Positions 51,446-61,027 are shown, counted from the first letter of the stretch. The stretch: 64,000 bases of DNA from Prevotella sp. E13-17 (GCF_022024035.1 NZ_CP091787.1:2046001-2110000); one strand, 5' to 3'. Program-made: numbers and translations. The notes: generated by a model not told the origin, from the letters alone.

Positions 51446-52888
51446 ATGTTGATTATCTTTATAGAATTATTAGTAGTTCTCCTGGCACTTTATCTGGGTT
51501 CCAAGTACGGAAGCCTTGCGCTGGGAGCCATCGCCGGTCTTGGACTTGCCATCCTCGTTTTTGACCACGGTTTGAAACCAGGCACACCCCCCACCGACGT
51601 TATCTATATCATTGTGGCCGCCGTCACTTGTGCCGGTGTGCTCCAGGCATCAGGCGGTATGGATTGGATGATCCAGATTGTGGAACGCATCCTGCGCAAG
51701 CACCCACAGCACATCACTTTCCTGGCTCCGTTGAGCACTTTCTTCCTGACTGTCGCATGCGGAACCGGTCACGTAATGTACACGCTGATGCCAATCGTCA
51801 CCGATGTGGCCATCAAGAAAGGTATCCGACCGGAACGCCCGTTGGCCGTAGCCTCCGTGGCTTCCATGCTGGCCATCGTCTGCTCTCCTATCTCGGCTGC
51901 CGTTGTGGCCTTCTCCACCATCTCAGGACTTAACGGCTTCTCCATCAGCATTCCGCAGATTGTTGCCGTTACGATTCCCGCCTGTCTCTGTGGTATCATT
52001 GCCGCCGCCTCCTGGTCATACAACCGCGGTCTGGACCTCAATAAGGATCCTGAGTTCCTTGAAAAAATCAAAGACCCCGTTCAATATGCATTCGTATACG
52101 GCAACACAGCTACGACGCTCGACAAGCAGATTGACAAGAAGTCAAAGTGGGCTGTCTATATCTTCCTGGCAGCCATCGTTCTGATTGTCATCCTGGCATT
52201 TGCCCAGAACATCCTCCCTGCTTTTGACACCGTGAAGGCCATCGAAGGTGCTTCCGCCGTGGCATTGCCCACTGGCAAGACCGTCAGTCCATCAGATCTG
52301 GCCTCTGCCGGAATCGTAATGGCTGGCGTTACAGAGAAGGTCCCCGCAACCATCCACATGTACCTCGTCATTCAGATTATCCTCATCTCGGCTGCTGCCC
52401 TGATGATCATCATCTGCGGCACCAAGCCAAAGGCTGCCGTTGCCGGCAACGTATGGCAGTCGGGTATGGTGGCCGTGGTAGCCATCTACGGTATCGCTTG
52501 GCTGGCCAACACCTTCTTCGGCGCACACATGGCTGAGGTGGAAGAATTGCTCGATGATATGGTGGACAATTATCCGTGGGCCATCGCCCTCGTGTTCTTT
52601 ATTTTCTCGGTGCTCATCAACTCTCAGGCAGCCGTTGTGGTGGCTCTTCTGCCCGTGGCCTACAAACTGGGTATTCCCGGATGGATCCTGCTCGGCGCCT
52701 TGCCTTGCGTTTATGGATACTTCTTCATCCCGAACTATCCTTCGGATATCGCCACCGTGAACATTGACCGCACAGGTACCACAAAGATCGGTAAATACGT
52801 GCTCAACCATTCATTCATGGTTCCAGGACTCATCAGCGTAGCTATCAGCACCGTTGTGGCCTACATTATTTCCAGCATCTTCTTCTAA
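51446..52888 (+). CDS. Anaerobic C4-dicarboxylate transporter, DcuA/DcuB family (second copy)
   Basis: A 480-residue paralogue of the preceding gene with the same motifs (GTGHVMYTLMPIVTDVAIKK, GYFFIPNYPSDIATVNIDRT) and identical length. Differences cluster in the central cytosolic/periplasmic loop (about residues 255-300), which may set substrate preference or direction. Followed by a strong terminator at 52909-52937. Confidence 0.9.
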   Translation: MLIIFIELLVVLLALYLGSKYGSLALGAIAGLGLAILVFDHGLKPGTPPTDVIYIIVAAVTCAGVLQASGGMDWMIQIVERILRKHPQHITFLAPLSTFFLTVACGTGHVMYTLMPIVTDVAIKKGIRPERPLAVASVASMLAIVCSPISAAVVAFSTISGLNGFSISIPQIVAVTIPACLCGIIAAASWSYNRGLDLNKDPEFLEKIKDPVQYAFVYGNTATTLDKQIDKKSKWAVYIFLAAIVLIVILAFAQNILPAFDTVKAIEGASAVALPTGKTVSPSDLASAGIVMAGVTEKVPATIHMYLVIQIILISAAALMIIICGTKPKAAVAGNVWQSGMVAVVAIYGIAWLANTFFGAHMAEVEELLDDMVDNYPWAIALVFFIFSVLINSQAAVVVALLPVAYKLGIPGWILLGALPCVYGYFFIPNYPSDIATVNIDRTGTTKIGKYVLNHSFMVPGLISVAISTVVAYIISSIFF

Positions 52889-52908
52889 AAGAAGCAACAT
52901 ACAAACGA

Positions 52909-52937
52909 GAAAGGCCCGGTCATCAAGCCGGGCTTTC
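52909..52937 (+). terminator. Terminator of the dcu pair
   Basis: GCCCGG pairs with CCGGGC, flanked by GAAAG and CTTTC, with the T-rich tail TTTCTTGTT. A second perfect stem, AAGACGGCG/CGCCGTCTT (52958-52966 and 52983-52991), follows. Confidence 0.8.
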
Positions 52938-53011
52938 TTGTTATCTGCAACAAAAGAAAGACGGCGCACATCTTTCGATATACGCCGTCTTGAATTTCAA
53001 TACTCGAAGAC

Positions 53012-53370
53012 TTACTCCTCAACAGCTGCCTGGGCGGCGACTAACGGATGCTGATAATCAGCCACTTACAGGTTTAGTGTAAAGTACTGGCACCTCTTTT
53101 TAGACTCATTCTGCTCATTTTGCCTCATTTTTCAGAAAAAAAATGGCTCAATGCCAGATTCATTCTCATTTCTTGATTTTATCTTTATTTTGTTTTACAC
53201 TAGATTGCTTGACTGCTGTCTTACTATTGTTAACTGTAAATGCTTCGTAAGTCCGGAAGATTGAACTTCATGAACAAACGCCACATTCTAGTTGCAAAAA
53301 TACAAAATAATCTTGAATTCAGACCCATTTTCTCATTTTTCGTGCAGAATGAGTTTGATTTTAACAAAAA
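53012..53370. repeat. Diverged ~330-360-bp repeat B
   Basis: Starts with the same PPDK 3'-end-like sequence as repeat A (TTACTCCTCAACAGCTGCCT) and ends GTGCAGAATGAGTTTGATTT, like the end of A. The middle is similar in word content but strongly diverged. Same orientation as A; together they flank the Dcu pair. Confidence 0.5.
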
Positions 53371-53439
53371 AAACTAAAGCTGCATATCTATTTCATACTT
53401 TCAATAAAAAGAGAAATAGTTGGTTTCCATCTTTGAGGG

Positions 53440-53570
53440 TTTAGGTTTAAGTTTAGATGTTCTTATATATATAATTAAGGTATAGTAAACCAAAATCAGG
53501 AGATTGAAGGTTTTATGTTTAAGTTTAGGGAGGCATGTATATATACATGGGTAAACGTAAACCTAAACTT
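53440..53570. repeat. Long-range inverted repeat with central palindrome
   Basis: GTTTAGGTTTAAGTTTAG (about 53440-53457) and GTAAACGTAAACCTAAAC (about 53551-53568) are inverted, 16 of 18. Between them lie another TTTAAGTTTAG and a perfect 16-bp palindrome CATGTATATATACATG (53534-53549). No gene is seen in 53044-53786; TTTAGATGTTCTTATATATA here also occurs near 6646. Confidence 0.5.
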
Positions 53571-53786
53571 TGCAGAATGAAACGTCTTAATGTTTCAAAA
53601 CACATTTTTCTTTTTACTGAAGATGAACCAATTTATACTCTCCCCTTCTCATTCCACTTTCCTTTTAACTGAAAAAAAGGTACCAGAGATAACAAAGTCA
53701 CATTTTGAGATAACTGCGGATAATTCAAAAGGAAACTCATCGAAATACAAAAAAAACTACAAATCGACGAGTTATCATTGTCATTT

Positions 53787-54155
53787 TCAATATGTCGAAG
53801 CACGTGCAGATGTAAAATACCACCTGCCTTCTTCCTTGGAAAGGTTGAAATGAAGCTGCAAACTCCAGATGTGACGTCTGCCTCCGAAAACAGCTGCTGT
53901 TACACGACTGCGACCTGTCAGGGTGGCATGATTGCCGTTGACTTTGATTTCCATCTGTTCATGCTCGGCTGAATAATAATTCAGCGTACCTTCTGCAATA
54001 GCCCTGATGTACTCTTGCTTTGACTGGTGCATCCCCGTCATGTGGGTCAGCACGAAATCATCGGCATGGACACGGTTCAGCGTTGCCGTGTCTTTTGCCA
54101 CCATCGCCGCATACATCTCACGGTAGAGGGCTTCTATCTGTACTTTGTCGGTCAT
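53787..54155 (-). CDS. NTF2-like (DUF4440-type) protein
   Basis: 122 residues with the cone-shaped NTF2-like layout: helices EALYREMYAAMVAKDTATLN, then RVHADDFVLTHMTGMHQSK, and strands with VTAAVFGGRRHIWSLQLHF and GRWYFTSARAS. These proteins are often enzymes or binding proteins for small hydrophobic ligands. ATG 54155 is used; the upstream frame lacks similarity. It starts 4 bp after the end of the FMN-reductase remnant. Confidence 0.78.
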   Translation of the reverse strand: MTDKVQIEALYREMYAAMVAKDTATLNRVHADDFVLTHMTGMHQSKQEYIRAIAEGTLNYYSAEHEQMEIKVNGNHATLTGRSRVTAAVFGGRRHIWSLQLHFNLSKEEGRWYFTSARASTY

Positions 54156-54159
54156 CTTC

Positions 54160-54402
54160 TTACTTGATAAAGTTTGTTGCGATACGTCTGGATTCCTGCT
54201 CTGACAAACCGCCACACTCACGCTCAGCATGGATGGCACGGATAAGAAAAGCCATGTTGCGCCCCAGCACACGTATTGTCTGCAATCCTTCTTCATCTTT
54301 CAAAACTTCCTCAGATGTGCTACCATGCATGGCATTCCAATAGCGACTTGCGGCTACAGGCATCTCGCCATGCAGGAAATTTCTTTGCCCAAAAGCCTTG
54401 GG
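54160..54402 (-). pseudogene. C-terminal fragment of an FMN reductase
   Basis: About 80 codons, open from a stop near 54405, read MPVAASRYWNAMHGSTSEEV, LQTIRVLGRNMAFLIRAI and end ATNFIK. This is the C-terminal third of the same NADPH-dependent FMN-reductase family whose N-terminus remains at 3509-3691. A short ATG frame from 54363 could be translated but lacks the flavin-binding loop. Confidence 0.65.
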
Positions 54403-55719
54403 TCATTGCCCTCTATACACGCGATAGTTTGCTATTGGTGCCACCGTCAACGGATGGCGAGTAGCAATGCGATAGGGCAGGTCTGTCTGGCGTAGTTCGT
54501 TGAGGAAGGCATCAAGGTAAGTGTCATCTGCAAACCGCTGCATCAGGCTGATACAGAACGTGCCGCCCACGGCACTCATCTCAATGGTGAGGGCATACGG
54601 CGTATAGGCCTCTGTGTACATCTCGCTGACGTATTGTTCGGCTGCGCCCAGATTGGCCTTGCCGACGTAACTGACACAGGTTGTGGCTGCTGATGTTGCG
54701 ACACTGTAGGCTTTGGCCATTGCCTGATGGCGACCCTCAAGGGTGGGAATCTTTTCGAACATATCTTGTGTATTCTGAGTTTGCCAGAAATTCTCAATGA
54801 CGTTGTCATCGTTCGACTGTAGGGCCACCATGCCTCGGAATATGGTCTGCTGCGTTTCAATATCCATCCCTCGCATCTCGTCGTTCAGGGTCAGGCGGAG
54901 CGATGCTGCCAGTGATTGGCAGGCCTGCGGACAGCCCAAGGCAGGGCGCTGGTTGATGGCCAGTGCCACCATCGGCACACCTTCCGTCAAGTCGGGATGC
55001 AGACGGGCAATGGCACGGGTAAGCAGCAGCGACACAAGTGTAGCGGGCGACGTGTCGCCTGAGGTCACATACTTCATCATCTTTTGCTCTTCTATCAGGA
55101 TGTTGACAGTTTCCACGTCCTCATTTACCGTCGTCTTTGCCTGTGTGGTCAGATTGATGCAGCGCAGACGCTCTGGAAGGGGTAGCGGGTGCATTGGGTC
55201 GGGCTTAGCCTGTGCGGCTGGGTCTTCCCACTCCTCTGGGCTGATGGTGTCGCCAACCACACGAATGTTCGCCATACCCTTATCCAATGTCGCATCATAG
55301 CGACGGTAAGAATATTCATAGAGCAAGGTGCGCAGGATGTTATAGGCTCCTGTGCCGTCAGTTAGGCAGTGGAAGAAATCGATAGCGATGCAGTCGCCCC
55401 AGCAGCAGAAGGCCAGCAGATGGTTGTTCGACTCCGGGCCAATCAGTCTCACTGGTTTTTCCCCTTCGCTGACTACCCACGGCTCGCTGTTGTCTTCATA
55501 CACAAAATATTCCGTGCCTTCTGCATCTTTCCTAATGCCGAGTTTCACTTGATAGTATGGATATCGCAGGCGCGTTGATTCTACAGCCTGACGCAACAAG
55601 TCGCCGTCAACGATGTCCCGCATCTTCATGGTCATTCGTACCGTCCAACTCATCTGTTCTCCTGCCCATGTCAGGTAGAATCTTTCTGAAAGCAGTTTCT
55701 TCTCTTTATTAAAGTTCAT
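54403..55719 (-). CDS. Condensation/alcohol-acetyltransferase-like protein
   Basis: A 438-residue protein of the CoA-dependent acyltransferase superfamily (condensation domain, WES/PapA/AATase). The catalytic motif appears as HCLTDGTGA (H-x3-DG). SERFYLTWAGEQMSWTVRM opens the domain, and MVALAINQRPALGCPQACQS matches the DFGWG/latch region loosely. It is free-standing, so it probably transfers an acyl group to an alcohol or amine of unknown identity. It lies 20 bp downstream of an SDR oxidoreductase gene. Confidence 0.72.
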   Translation of the reverse strand: MNFNKEKKLLSERFYLTWAGEQMSWTVRMTMKMRDIVDGDLLRQAVESTRLRYPYYQVKLGIRKDAEGTEYFVYEDNSEPWVVSEGEKPVRLIGPESNNHLLAFCCWGDCIAIDFFHCLTDGTGAYNILRTLLYEYSYRRYDATLDKGMANIRVVGDTISPEEWEDPAAQAKPDPMHPLPLPERLRCINLTTQAKTTVNEDVETVNILIEEQKMMKYVTSGDTSPATLVSLLLTRAIARLHPDLTEGVPMVALAINQRPALGCPQACQSLAASLRLTLNDEMRGMDIETQQTIFRGMVALQSNDDNVIENFWQTQNTQDMFEKIPTLEGRHQAMAKAYSVATSAATTCVSYVGKANLGAAEQYVSEMYTEAYTPYALTIEMSAVGGTFCISLMQRFADDTYLDAFLNELRQTDLPYRIATRHPLTVAPIANYRVYRGQ

Positions 55720-55739
55720 AACTGTGACTAAAATTTTTA

Positions 55740-56573
55740 CTAATGTGTAGTTTTCAAATATTGCAAATCGCCATACCAGTAACTGGCTGTGCAGCCACCG
55801 TCGATGAGGAGGTCGGCACCACTGATGAAACGTCCACGTGAGGACATGAGAAACTCAGCCAAGTCGCCAACTTCGTCGGGTGTACCGGCACGATGGGCTG
55901 GCATGCCTTCAATCATCTTCAGGTAACCCTCTTTGCGTGGGCCGTGCAGTTCATCATTAGCCAATGGAGTGATAATGATGCCAGGAGAAATGGAGTTGAT
56001 GGTGGCACCCCGTTTGCCCCAGCGGGTGGCTTCATACATCACACGGAGCACATTGCTACGCTTGGAATATTGATAGGCTTTCAGCGTGTCGTTGATTTCC
56101 TTTAAGAATGGCAAATCTAACAGTTCATCCACGGGAGTTGTTGCCAATGCTTCGTTTTGCTCCCGTGGCAAAGCAGGAAGACGATGACCGCTTTGCGATG
56201 AGATAATCACACCAGAGCCACCCTCTGCAATCACCTTGCCGAACTCTTCCAACAGAACACTTGTTCCGTAGAGGTCAACGCGAAGAATTTCTGCTACGGG
56301 AGCCTGTGAGGGCGATACACCAGCAGCATTCACAACATTAGTCACGTCTCCCTTGTTGGTGGCAAACTCCACCAACTTCAGGATGTCGTCTTTTGAACCA
56401 AGGTCGCATTGGATAATTGAGCATTCAAAACCTGCATCTTCAAGCGTCTTTGCAGCCCGTTTCGCATTCTCCTCACTATAATCTGCCAACACGATGTGCT
56501 TACCAGCCGACACACGACGGATGATGGCTTGTCCGATGCTACCAGCACCCACTAATACTGATACTTGTTTCAT
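55740..56573 (-). CDS. Short-chain dehydrogenase/reductase
   Basis: A 277-residue Rossmann-fold SDR: VLVGAGSIGQAIIRRVSAGK (cofactor loop), VVNAAGVS (NAG-like), GVIISSQSGH (catalytic Ser region), AYQYSKRSN (YxxxK) and SPGIIITPLANDEL, ending SGADLLIDGG. It uses NAD(P)H on an unknown carbonyl substrate. Cotranscription with the acyltransferase gene suggests a small modification pathway. Confidence 0.9.
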   Translation of the reverse strand: MKQVSVLVGAGSIGQAIIRRVSAGKHIVLADYSEENAKRAAKTLEDAGFECSIIQCDLGSKDDILKLVEFATNKGDVTNVVNAAGVSPSQAPVAEILRVDLYGTSVLLEEFGKVIAEGGSGVIISSQSGHRLPALPREQNEALATTPVDELLDLPFLKEINDTLKAYQYSKRSNVLRVMYEATRWGKRGATINSISPGIIITPLANDELHGPRKEGYLKMIEGMPAHRAGTPDEVGDLAEFLMSSRGRFISGADLLIDGGCTASYWYGDLQYLKTTH

Positions 56574-56641
56574 TTGTAAATTCCGATTTATCTGTTTTTG
56601 TACTATTCTCTATTACCTGCAACGATATACGTATGAAGTTA

Positions 56642-57829
56642 TTATTTGAAAAGAGTCCTTATATCCATAGAAAGGAACTCTTCAGCGCTTATACCACCGT
56701 CACCCACTATAAATGCAGATTTAGGGCGGAACTTATCTCTAAACTTATCAAGTCCTTTCGTATTCTTTTCTGCATTACTCTTTACCTCGATGGCAACGAC
56801 TGTTCCCTTCTTGCGAAGAATAAAATCAACCTCGTCGGCAAGTTCACGCCAATAGAACACTTCAATACGATGAACAAAAGACTGACTGACAATCCAAGCA
56901 CCTATCCCCGATTCAAAGATGCGCCCCCACTCCTTGCGATCCATAATAGCCTGATTGAACGTATGAGGATTATACACCATCTTTAGAGCATTGTTATATA
57001 CCTGAAATTTGGGAATACTGGCTCGACGTCGGGCTGTATCGATACTATACTTTTGAAGTCCGCACAGCATACCACTCTCATCAAGCAGATTAATATAACC
57101 TGCCAGAGTAACGGTGTTTCCTGCATCTTGTAAAGAGCCAAGCATTTTGTTAAGAGAGAGTATCTCGCCAGAGTAAGAAGCACCAAGTTCAAAAGTCTGA
57201 CGAAGAAGGGCCGGCTTACTGATAGGTGTATTCATCAAGATATCCTTATTGATGGTCGCATCAATGATTGCCGACTGTATATACTGCTCCCAGCGGTCAG
57301 CCTCATTTATCAGGCCCGCAGCACCAGGATAACCTCCAAAGAAAAGATACTGGTCGAGTGTAAAGCCAAAACACTCTTTCATTTCAGGATAGCTCCAATG
57401 AGTCATGCGTATTTCTTCGAAGCGCCCACCTAACGACTCAGAAAGTCCTTTTTCTAAAAGCACACGACTACTTCCAAGCAGCAACACTTTTATGTTGCGA
57501 TCGTGTAAGGTATCATCATCCCACTCCTTCTTTACGACCTCACTCCAATTAGATATCTTCTGAATTTCATCGATAACAAGAATCATACTATCAAGGCCTT
57601 TGCTCTCCTTCAGACTACGAACAGCAGCCCAACAGTTAGACACCCAAGCAGTATTTGATGCTGGCACATTATCGGCAGAGAACTGTTGATAAGGCAAATC
57701 CAAATCTTGAAGCACCTGCTTAACAACAGTAGATTTACCCACTTGGCGCGGTCCCATAACAACCTGAATGAACTTTCTTGGCTCTTTTAGCCTACTTGTA
57801 ATTATTTGATATTCAGACCTCTTGTACAT
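56642..57829 (-). CDS. AAA_14 / DUF4143 ATPase
   Basis: A 395-residue protein with an AAA_14 core (VVMGPRQVGKSTVVKQVLQD; LVIDEIQKISNW; LLLGSSRVLLEKGLSESLGG) and a C-terminal DUF4143 nuclease-like part (WRELADEVDFILRKKGTVVA, IEVKSN). The family is common in Bacteroidales and of unclear function, perhaps toxin-antitoxin-like. Its leader holds an operator-like palindrome overlapping the promoter. Confidence 0.85.
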   Translation of the reverse strand: MYKRSEYQIITSRLKEPRKFIQVVMGPRQVGKSTVVKQVLQDLDLPYQQFSADNVPASNTAWVSNCWAAVRSLKESKGLDSMILVIDEIQKISNWSEVVKKEWDDDTLHDRNIKVLLLGSSRVLLEKGLSESLGGRFEEIRMTHWSYPEMKECFGFTLDQYLFFGGYPGAAGLINEADRWEQYIQSAIIDATINKDILMNTPISKPALLRQTFELGASYSGEILSLNKMLGSLQDAGNTVTLAGYINLLDESGMLCGLQKYSIDTARRRASIPKFQVYNNALKMVYNPHTFNQAIMDRKEWGRIFESGIGAWIVSQSFVHRIEVFYWRELADEVDFILRKKGTVVAIEVKSNAEKNTKGLDKFRDKFRPKSAFIVGDGGISAEEFLSMDIRTLFK

Positions 57830-57839
57830 AATTCAAATT

Positions 57840-57879
57840 TTACTCAGTGAAGTGAGTAATTTTACTCAGTGCAAAGATA
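57840..57879 (-). promoter_or_regulatory. Promoter and operator of the AAA_14 gene
   Basis: The -7 box TATCTTTGC (57871-57879, minus) is followed by TTACTCA-N6-TGAGTAA (57840-57859), a perfect 7-bp palindrome. A further TTTTACTCAGTG half-site (57860-57871) abuts the -7 box. Three copies of TTACTCA in 40 bp suggest cooperative repressor binding. Confidence 0.6.
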
Positions 57880-57990
57880 TAAATAAAAAGTAGTACCACC
57901 AAACATTTTACAAAAAAGATACAGTTTGTCTTGTTTTGTGACTTAAAAACAAGACAAATTCTAAGTACGGGGCATAAGTAACAAAAAAAA

Positions 57991-58019
57991 GAGCGCAACT
58001 CTCGAATGGAATTGCGCTC
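57991..58019 (-). terminator. PPDK terminator
   Basis: GAGCGCAA (57991-57998) and TTGCGCTC (58012-58019) pair perfectly. Eight A residues on the plus strand give the U-tract on the minus strand, 23 bp after the PPDK stop. Confidence 0.9.
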
Positions 58020-58041
58020 AAAGTATAATATAGAGTTTTGC

Positions 58042-60762
58042 TTACTCTTCAACTGCAGCCTGTGCGGCGGCAAGACGGGCGATGGGCACACGGAAAGGAG
58101 AGCAAGATGCGTAGTTCATGCCAATCTTAGCACAGAACTTCACAGAGCTAGGCTCACCGCCATGCTCACCACAGATACCGCAGCGGAGGTCAGGACGAAC
58201 TTCGCGACCACTCTTCACGGCATACTTGATGAGCTTGCCTACACCCTTCTGGTCGAGCACCTGGAACGGGTCAACCTTCAGGATCTTCTTCTCCAGATAG
58301 ACGGGCAAGAATGAAGCGATGTCGTCACGGCTGTATCCGAAGGTCATCTGAGTGAGGTCGTTAGTACCGAATGAGAAGTACTGAGCCTCTGTAGCGATGC
58401 GATCGGCAGTCAGGGCTGCACGAGGAATCTCGATCATTGTACCAATCTCGAACTCAACCTCTATACCCTCAGCGGCAAACACTTCCTTAGCAGCAGCCTG
58501 GATAACTTCCTTCTGCTGCTTCAACTCATAAAGTGTACCAATCAGAGGAACCATGATTTCTGGCATAGGATTCTTACCTTCCTTCTTCAGTTCACAAGCA
58601 GCACCCAGAATAGCCTTTGTCTGCATAGCGGTGATCTCGGGGAAAGTGATACCCAGACGGCAACCACGATGACCCAGCATTGGGTTGTTCTCTGCCAGAG
58701 AGTCAACACGACGCTTGATATCCTCTACGCTGACACCCATCTCCTTGGCCATGGTCTCCTGACCAGCCAGATCGTGGGGAACAAACTCGTGCAAGGGAGG
58801 ATCGAGCAGACGGATGTTCACGGGCAGACCGTCCATAGCCTCAAGGATGCCCTTGAAGTCAGCCTTCTGATAAGGCAGCAACTTTGCCAATGCCTTCTCG
58901 CGTCCGGCTACACTGTCAGCCAGGATCATCTCACGCATAGCAACAATCTTCTTGTCCTCGAAGAACATGTGCTCTGTACGAGTCAGACCGATACCCTTGG
59001 CACCAAACTCACGAGCGAGCTGTGCGTCGCGTGGTGTATCAGCATTGGTACGTACCTGCAGTTTGGTGTACTTATCGCAGAGGTCCATCAGCTCCTTGAA
59101 GTCGCCAGACAGCTCAGCAGCCTTTGTGGGCACCTCACCTGCATAAACCTGACCAGTGGTACCGTTCAGAGAGATATAATCACCCTCCTTATATACAACA
59201 CCATCGATCTCAACGGTCTTATCCTTATAACTTACATTCAGAGAACCAACACCCGATACGCAACACTTACCCATACCACGGGCAACCACAGCAGCGTGAG
59301 AGGTCATACCACCACGTGCAGTCAGGATACCCTCGGCAGATGCCATACCAGCCAAGTCCTCTGGAGAAGTCTCGATACGAACGAGCACAACCTTATGTCC
59401 TTCATTGTGCCAAGCCTCTGCATCGTCAGCGTGGAATACAATCTGACCGCAGGCAGCACCAGGCGATGCAGGCAGACCCTGAGCAATCACCTTAGCGGCA
59501 GCAAGAGCCTTCTTATCGAATACAGGGTGCAGCAACTCATCGAGCTTCTGAGGCTCGCAGCGCATGATGGCAGTCTTCTCGTCAATCATACCCTCATGGA
59601 GCAGGTCGATGGCAATCTTCACCATAGCAGCACCTGTGCGCTTACCGTTACGAGTCTGGAGGAACCACAGTTTGCCCTCCTGTACGGTGAACTCCATATC
59701 CTGCATATCGTGATAGTGGTGCTCCAGTTTATCCTGAATGCTGTTCAGTTCAGCATAGATCTCAGGCATGGCCTCTTCCATAGAAGGATACTTAGCTACG
59801 CGCTCTGCCTCTGAGATACCTGCGCGTTCGGCCCAGCGCTGAGAACCGATCTTTGTGATCTGCTGTGGTGTGCGGATACCAGCCACAACGTCCTCACCCT
59901 GTGCGTTAACCAGATACTCACCGTTGAACAGGTTCTCACCATTAGCGGCATCACGGCTGAAGCATACACCAGTAGCAGAGGTATCACCCATGTTACCGAA
60001 TACCATAGCCATGACAGATACGGCTGTGCCCCACTCGTCAGGAATACCCTCCATCTTGCGGTAGAGGATAGCGCGCTCGTTCATCCAAGAACGGAACACG
60101 GCGCAGATAGCGCCCCACAATTGCTCAATAGGATCGTTGGGGAAGTCCTTACCAGTGCGCTCTTTGATGGCAGCCTTAAACAGCTTAACCAGCTTCTTCA
60201 AGTCCTCAACAGAGAGATCCTTATCCAATACGACACCGCTCTCTTTCTTCACTTTTTCGATAATCTCTTCGAATGGATCAATATCGGTCTTGTTTACAGG
60301 TTTCATCTCCAGTACAACGTCACCGTACATCTGTACGAAACGGCGATATGAGTCGTACACAAAGTGAGGATTATTTGTCTTAGCGGCCATACCCTCAGCC
60401 ACTTCGTCGTTCAGACCTAAGTTTAGGATAGTATCCATCATACCAGGCATAGAAGCACGAGCACCTGAACGGACAGAAACCAGCAATGGGTTCTTAGCAT
60501 CACCAAACTTGCAGTTCATCAAGTTCTCGATATGCTTTACAGCTGCCATCACGTCATCATTCAGCAACTCCATAATCTTCTGCTGTCCGACCTGATAATA
60601 TTCATTACAGCAGTCAGTAGTAATTGTAAAACCAGGAGGAACAGGCACACCAATGTGGTTCATCTCAGCAAGGTTTGCTCCCTTGCCACCGAGTTCCTCG
60701 CGCATCTTTGCATTACCTTCGGCCTTGCCATTGCCGAAGAGGTAAACTCTTTTTTGACTCAT
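58042..60762 (-). CDS. ppdK: Pyruvate, phosphate dikinase
   Basis: A 906-residue enzyme, the normal length. It interconverts pyruvate + ATP + Pi and PEP + AMP + PPi in glycolysis/gluconeogenesis. The N-terminal nucleotide domain starts VYLFGNGKAEGNAKMREELG, then GGKGANLAEM and SVRSGARASMPGMMDTILNL. The phosphohistidine domain has GGMTSHAAVVARGMGK, with the catalytic His. The C-terminal PEP/pyruvate domain ends FSFGTNDLTQ, CGICGEHGG and AAAQAAVEE. The ATG at 60762 (MSQKRVYLFGNG) fits the family. Strong promoter and terminator; monocistronic. Confidence 0.97.
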   Translation of the reverse strand: MSQKRVYLFGNGKAEGNAKMREELGGKGANLAEMNHIGVPVPPGFTITTDCCNEYYQVGQQKIMELLNDDVMAAVKHIENLMNCKFGDAKNPLLVSVRSGARASMPGMMDTILNLGLNDEVAEGMAAKTNNPHFVYDSYRRFVQMYGDVVLEMKPVNKTDIDPFEEIIEKVKKESGVVLDKDLSVEDLKKLVKLFKAAIKERTGKDFPNDPIEQLWGAICAVFRSWMNERAILYRKMEGIPDEWGTAVSVMAMVFGNMGDTSATGVCFSRDAANGENLFNGEYLVNAQGEDVVAGIRTPQQITKIGSQRWAERAGISEAERVAKYPSMEEAMPEIYAELNSIQDKLEHHYHDMQDMEFTVQEGKLWFLQTRNGKRTGAAMVKIAIDLLHEGMIDEKTAIMRCEPQKLDELLHPVFDKKALAAAKVIAQGLPASPGAACGQIVFHADDAEAWHNEGHKVVLVRIETSPEDLAGMASAEGILTARGGMTSHAAVVARGMGKCCVSGVGSLNVSYKDKTVEIDGVVYKEGDYISLNGTTGQVYAGEVPTKAAELSGDFKELMDLCDKYTKLQVRTNADTPRDAQLAREFGAKGIGLTRTEHMFFEDKKIVAMREMILADSVAGREKALAKLLPYQKADFKGILEAMDGLPVNIRLLDPPLHEFVPHDLAGQETMAKEMGVSVEDIKRRVDSLAENNPMLGHRGCRLGITFPEITAMQTKAILGAACELKKEGKNPMPEIMVPLIGTLYELKQQKEVIQAAAKEVFAAEGIEVEFEIGTMIEIPRAALTADRIATEAQYFSFGTNDLTQMTFGYSRDDIASFLPVYLEKKILKVDPFQVLDQKGVGKLIKYAVKSGREVRPDLRCGICGEHGGEPSSVKFCAKIGMNYASCSPFRVPIARLAAAQAAVEE

Positions 60763-60811
60763 AAAGTTAGTTTTTATAACGATTAACAATAATATTTTTG
60801 TTTTATATTGC

Positions 60812-60844
60812 GCAAAGTTACGTGATTTTTCGCATATTGCCAAA
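60812..60844 (-). promoter_or_regulatory. PPDK promoter
   Basis: TTTG (60841-60844), 20 bp, then TAACTTTGC (60812-60820) on the minus strand is a near-consensus Bacteroidetes promoter; the leader is about 45 nt. Confidence 0.8.
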
Positions 60845-60984
60845 CAAAATAAGGAAAAATTGCAATGCCGACGTGACAATTTTCGATTTTCACTTTTCGC
60901 TCCTGATGCCATTTATATATTATTATTGTTCGCGCGAAATGCCACATTTTCTCCAGCATGTTATGAAAATCAAAAAAAACTTCG

Positions 60985-60993
60985 TATCTTTGC
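60985..60993 (+). promoter_or_regulatory. -7 box of the metalloprotease gene
   Basis: TATCTTTGC, 35 bp before the ATG at 61028. It lies downstream of earlier in-frame codons, which supports the later start. Confidence 0.7.
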
Positions 60994-61027
60994 ACTCATA
61001 AACTTTTTACTAACTGACACTTATAAA

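Noticed and set aside
49990..52888. Assembly duplication of the Dcu genes
   Set aside because: The two copies differ along their whole length in DNA and protein, so this is a true old tandem duplication.
53590..53853. Plus-strand 87-codon frame
   Set aside because: Low-complexity A+T-rich composition, and its 3' part is antisense to the NTF2-like gene.
60860..61027. Upstream start for the metalloprotease
   Set aside because: The promoter -7 box at 60985 lies downstream of it and the signal peptide begins at 61028.
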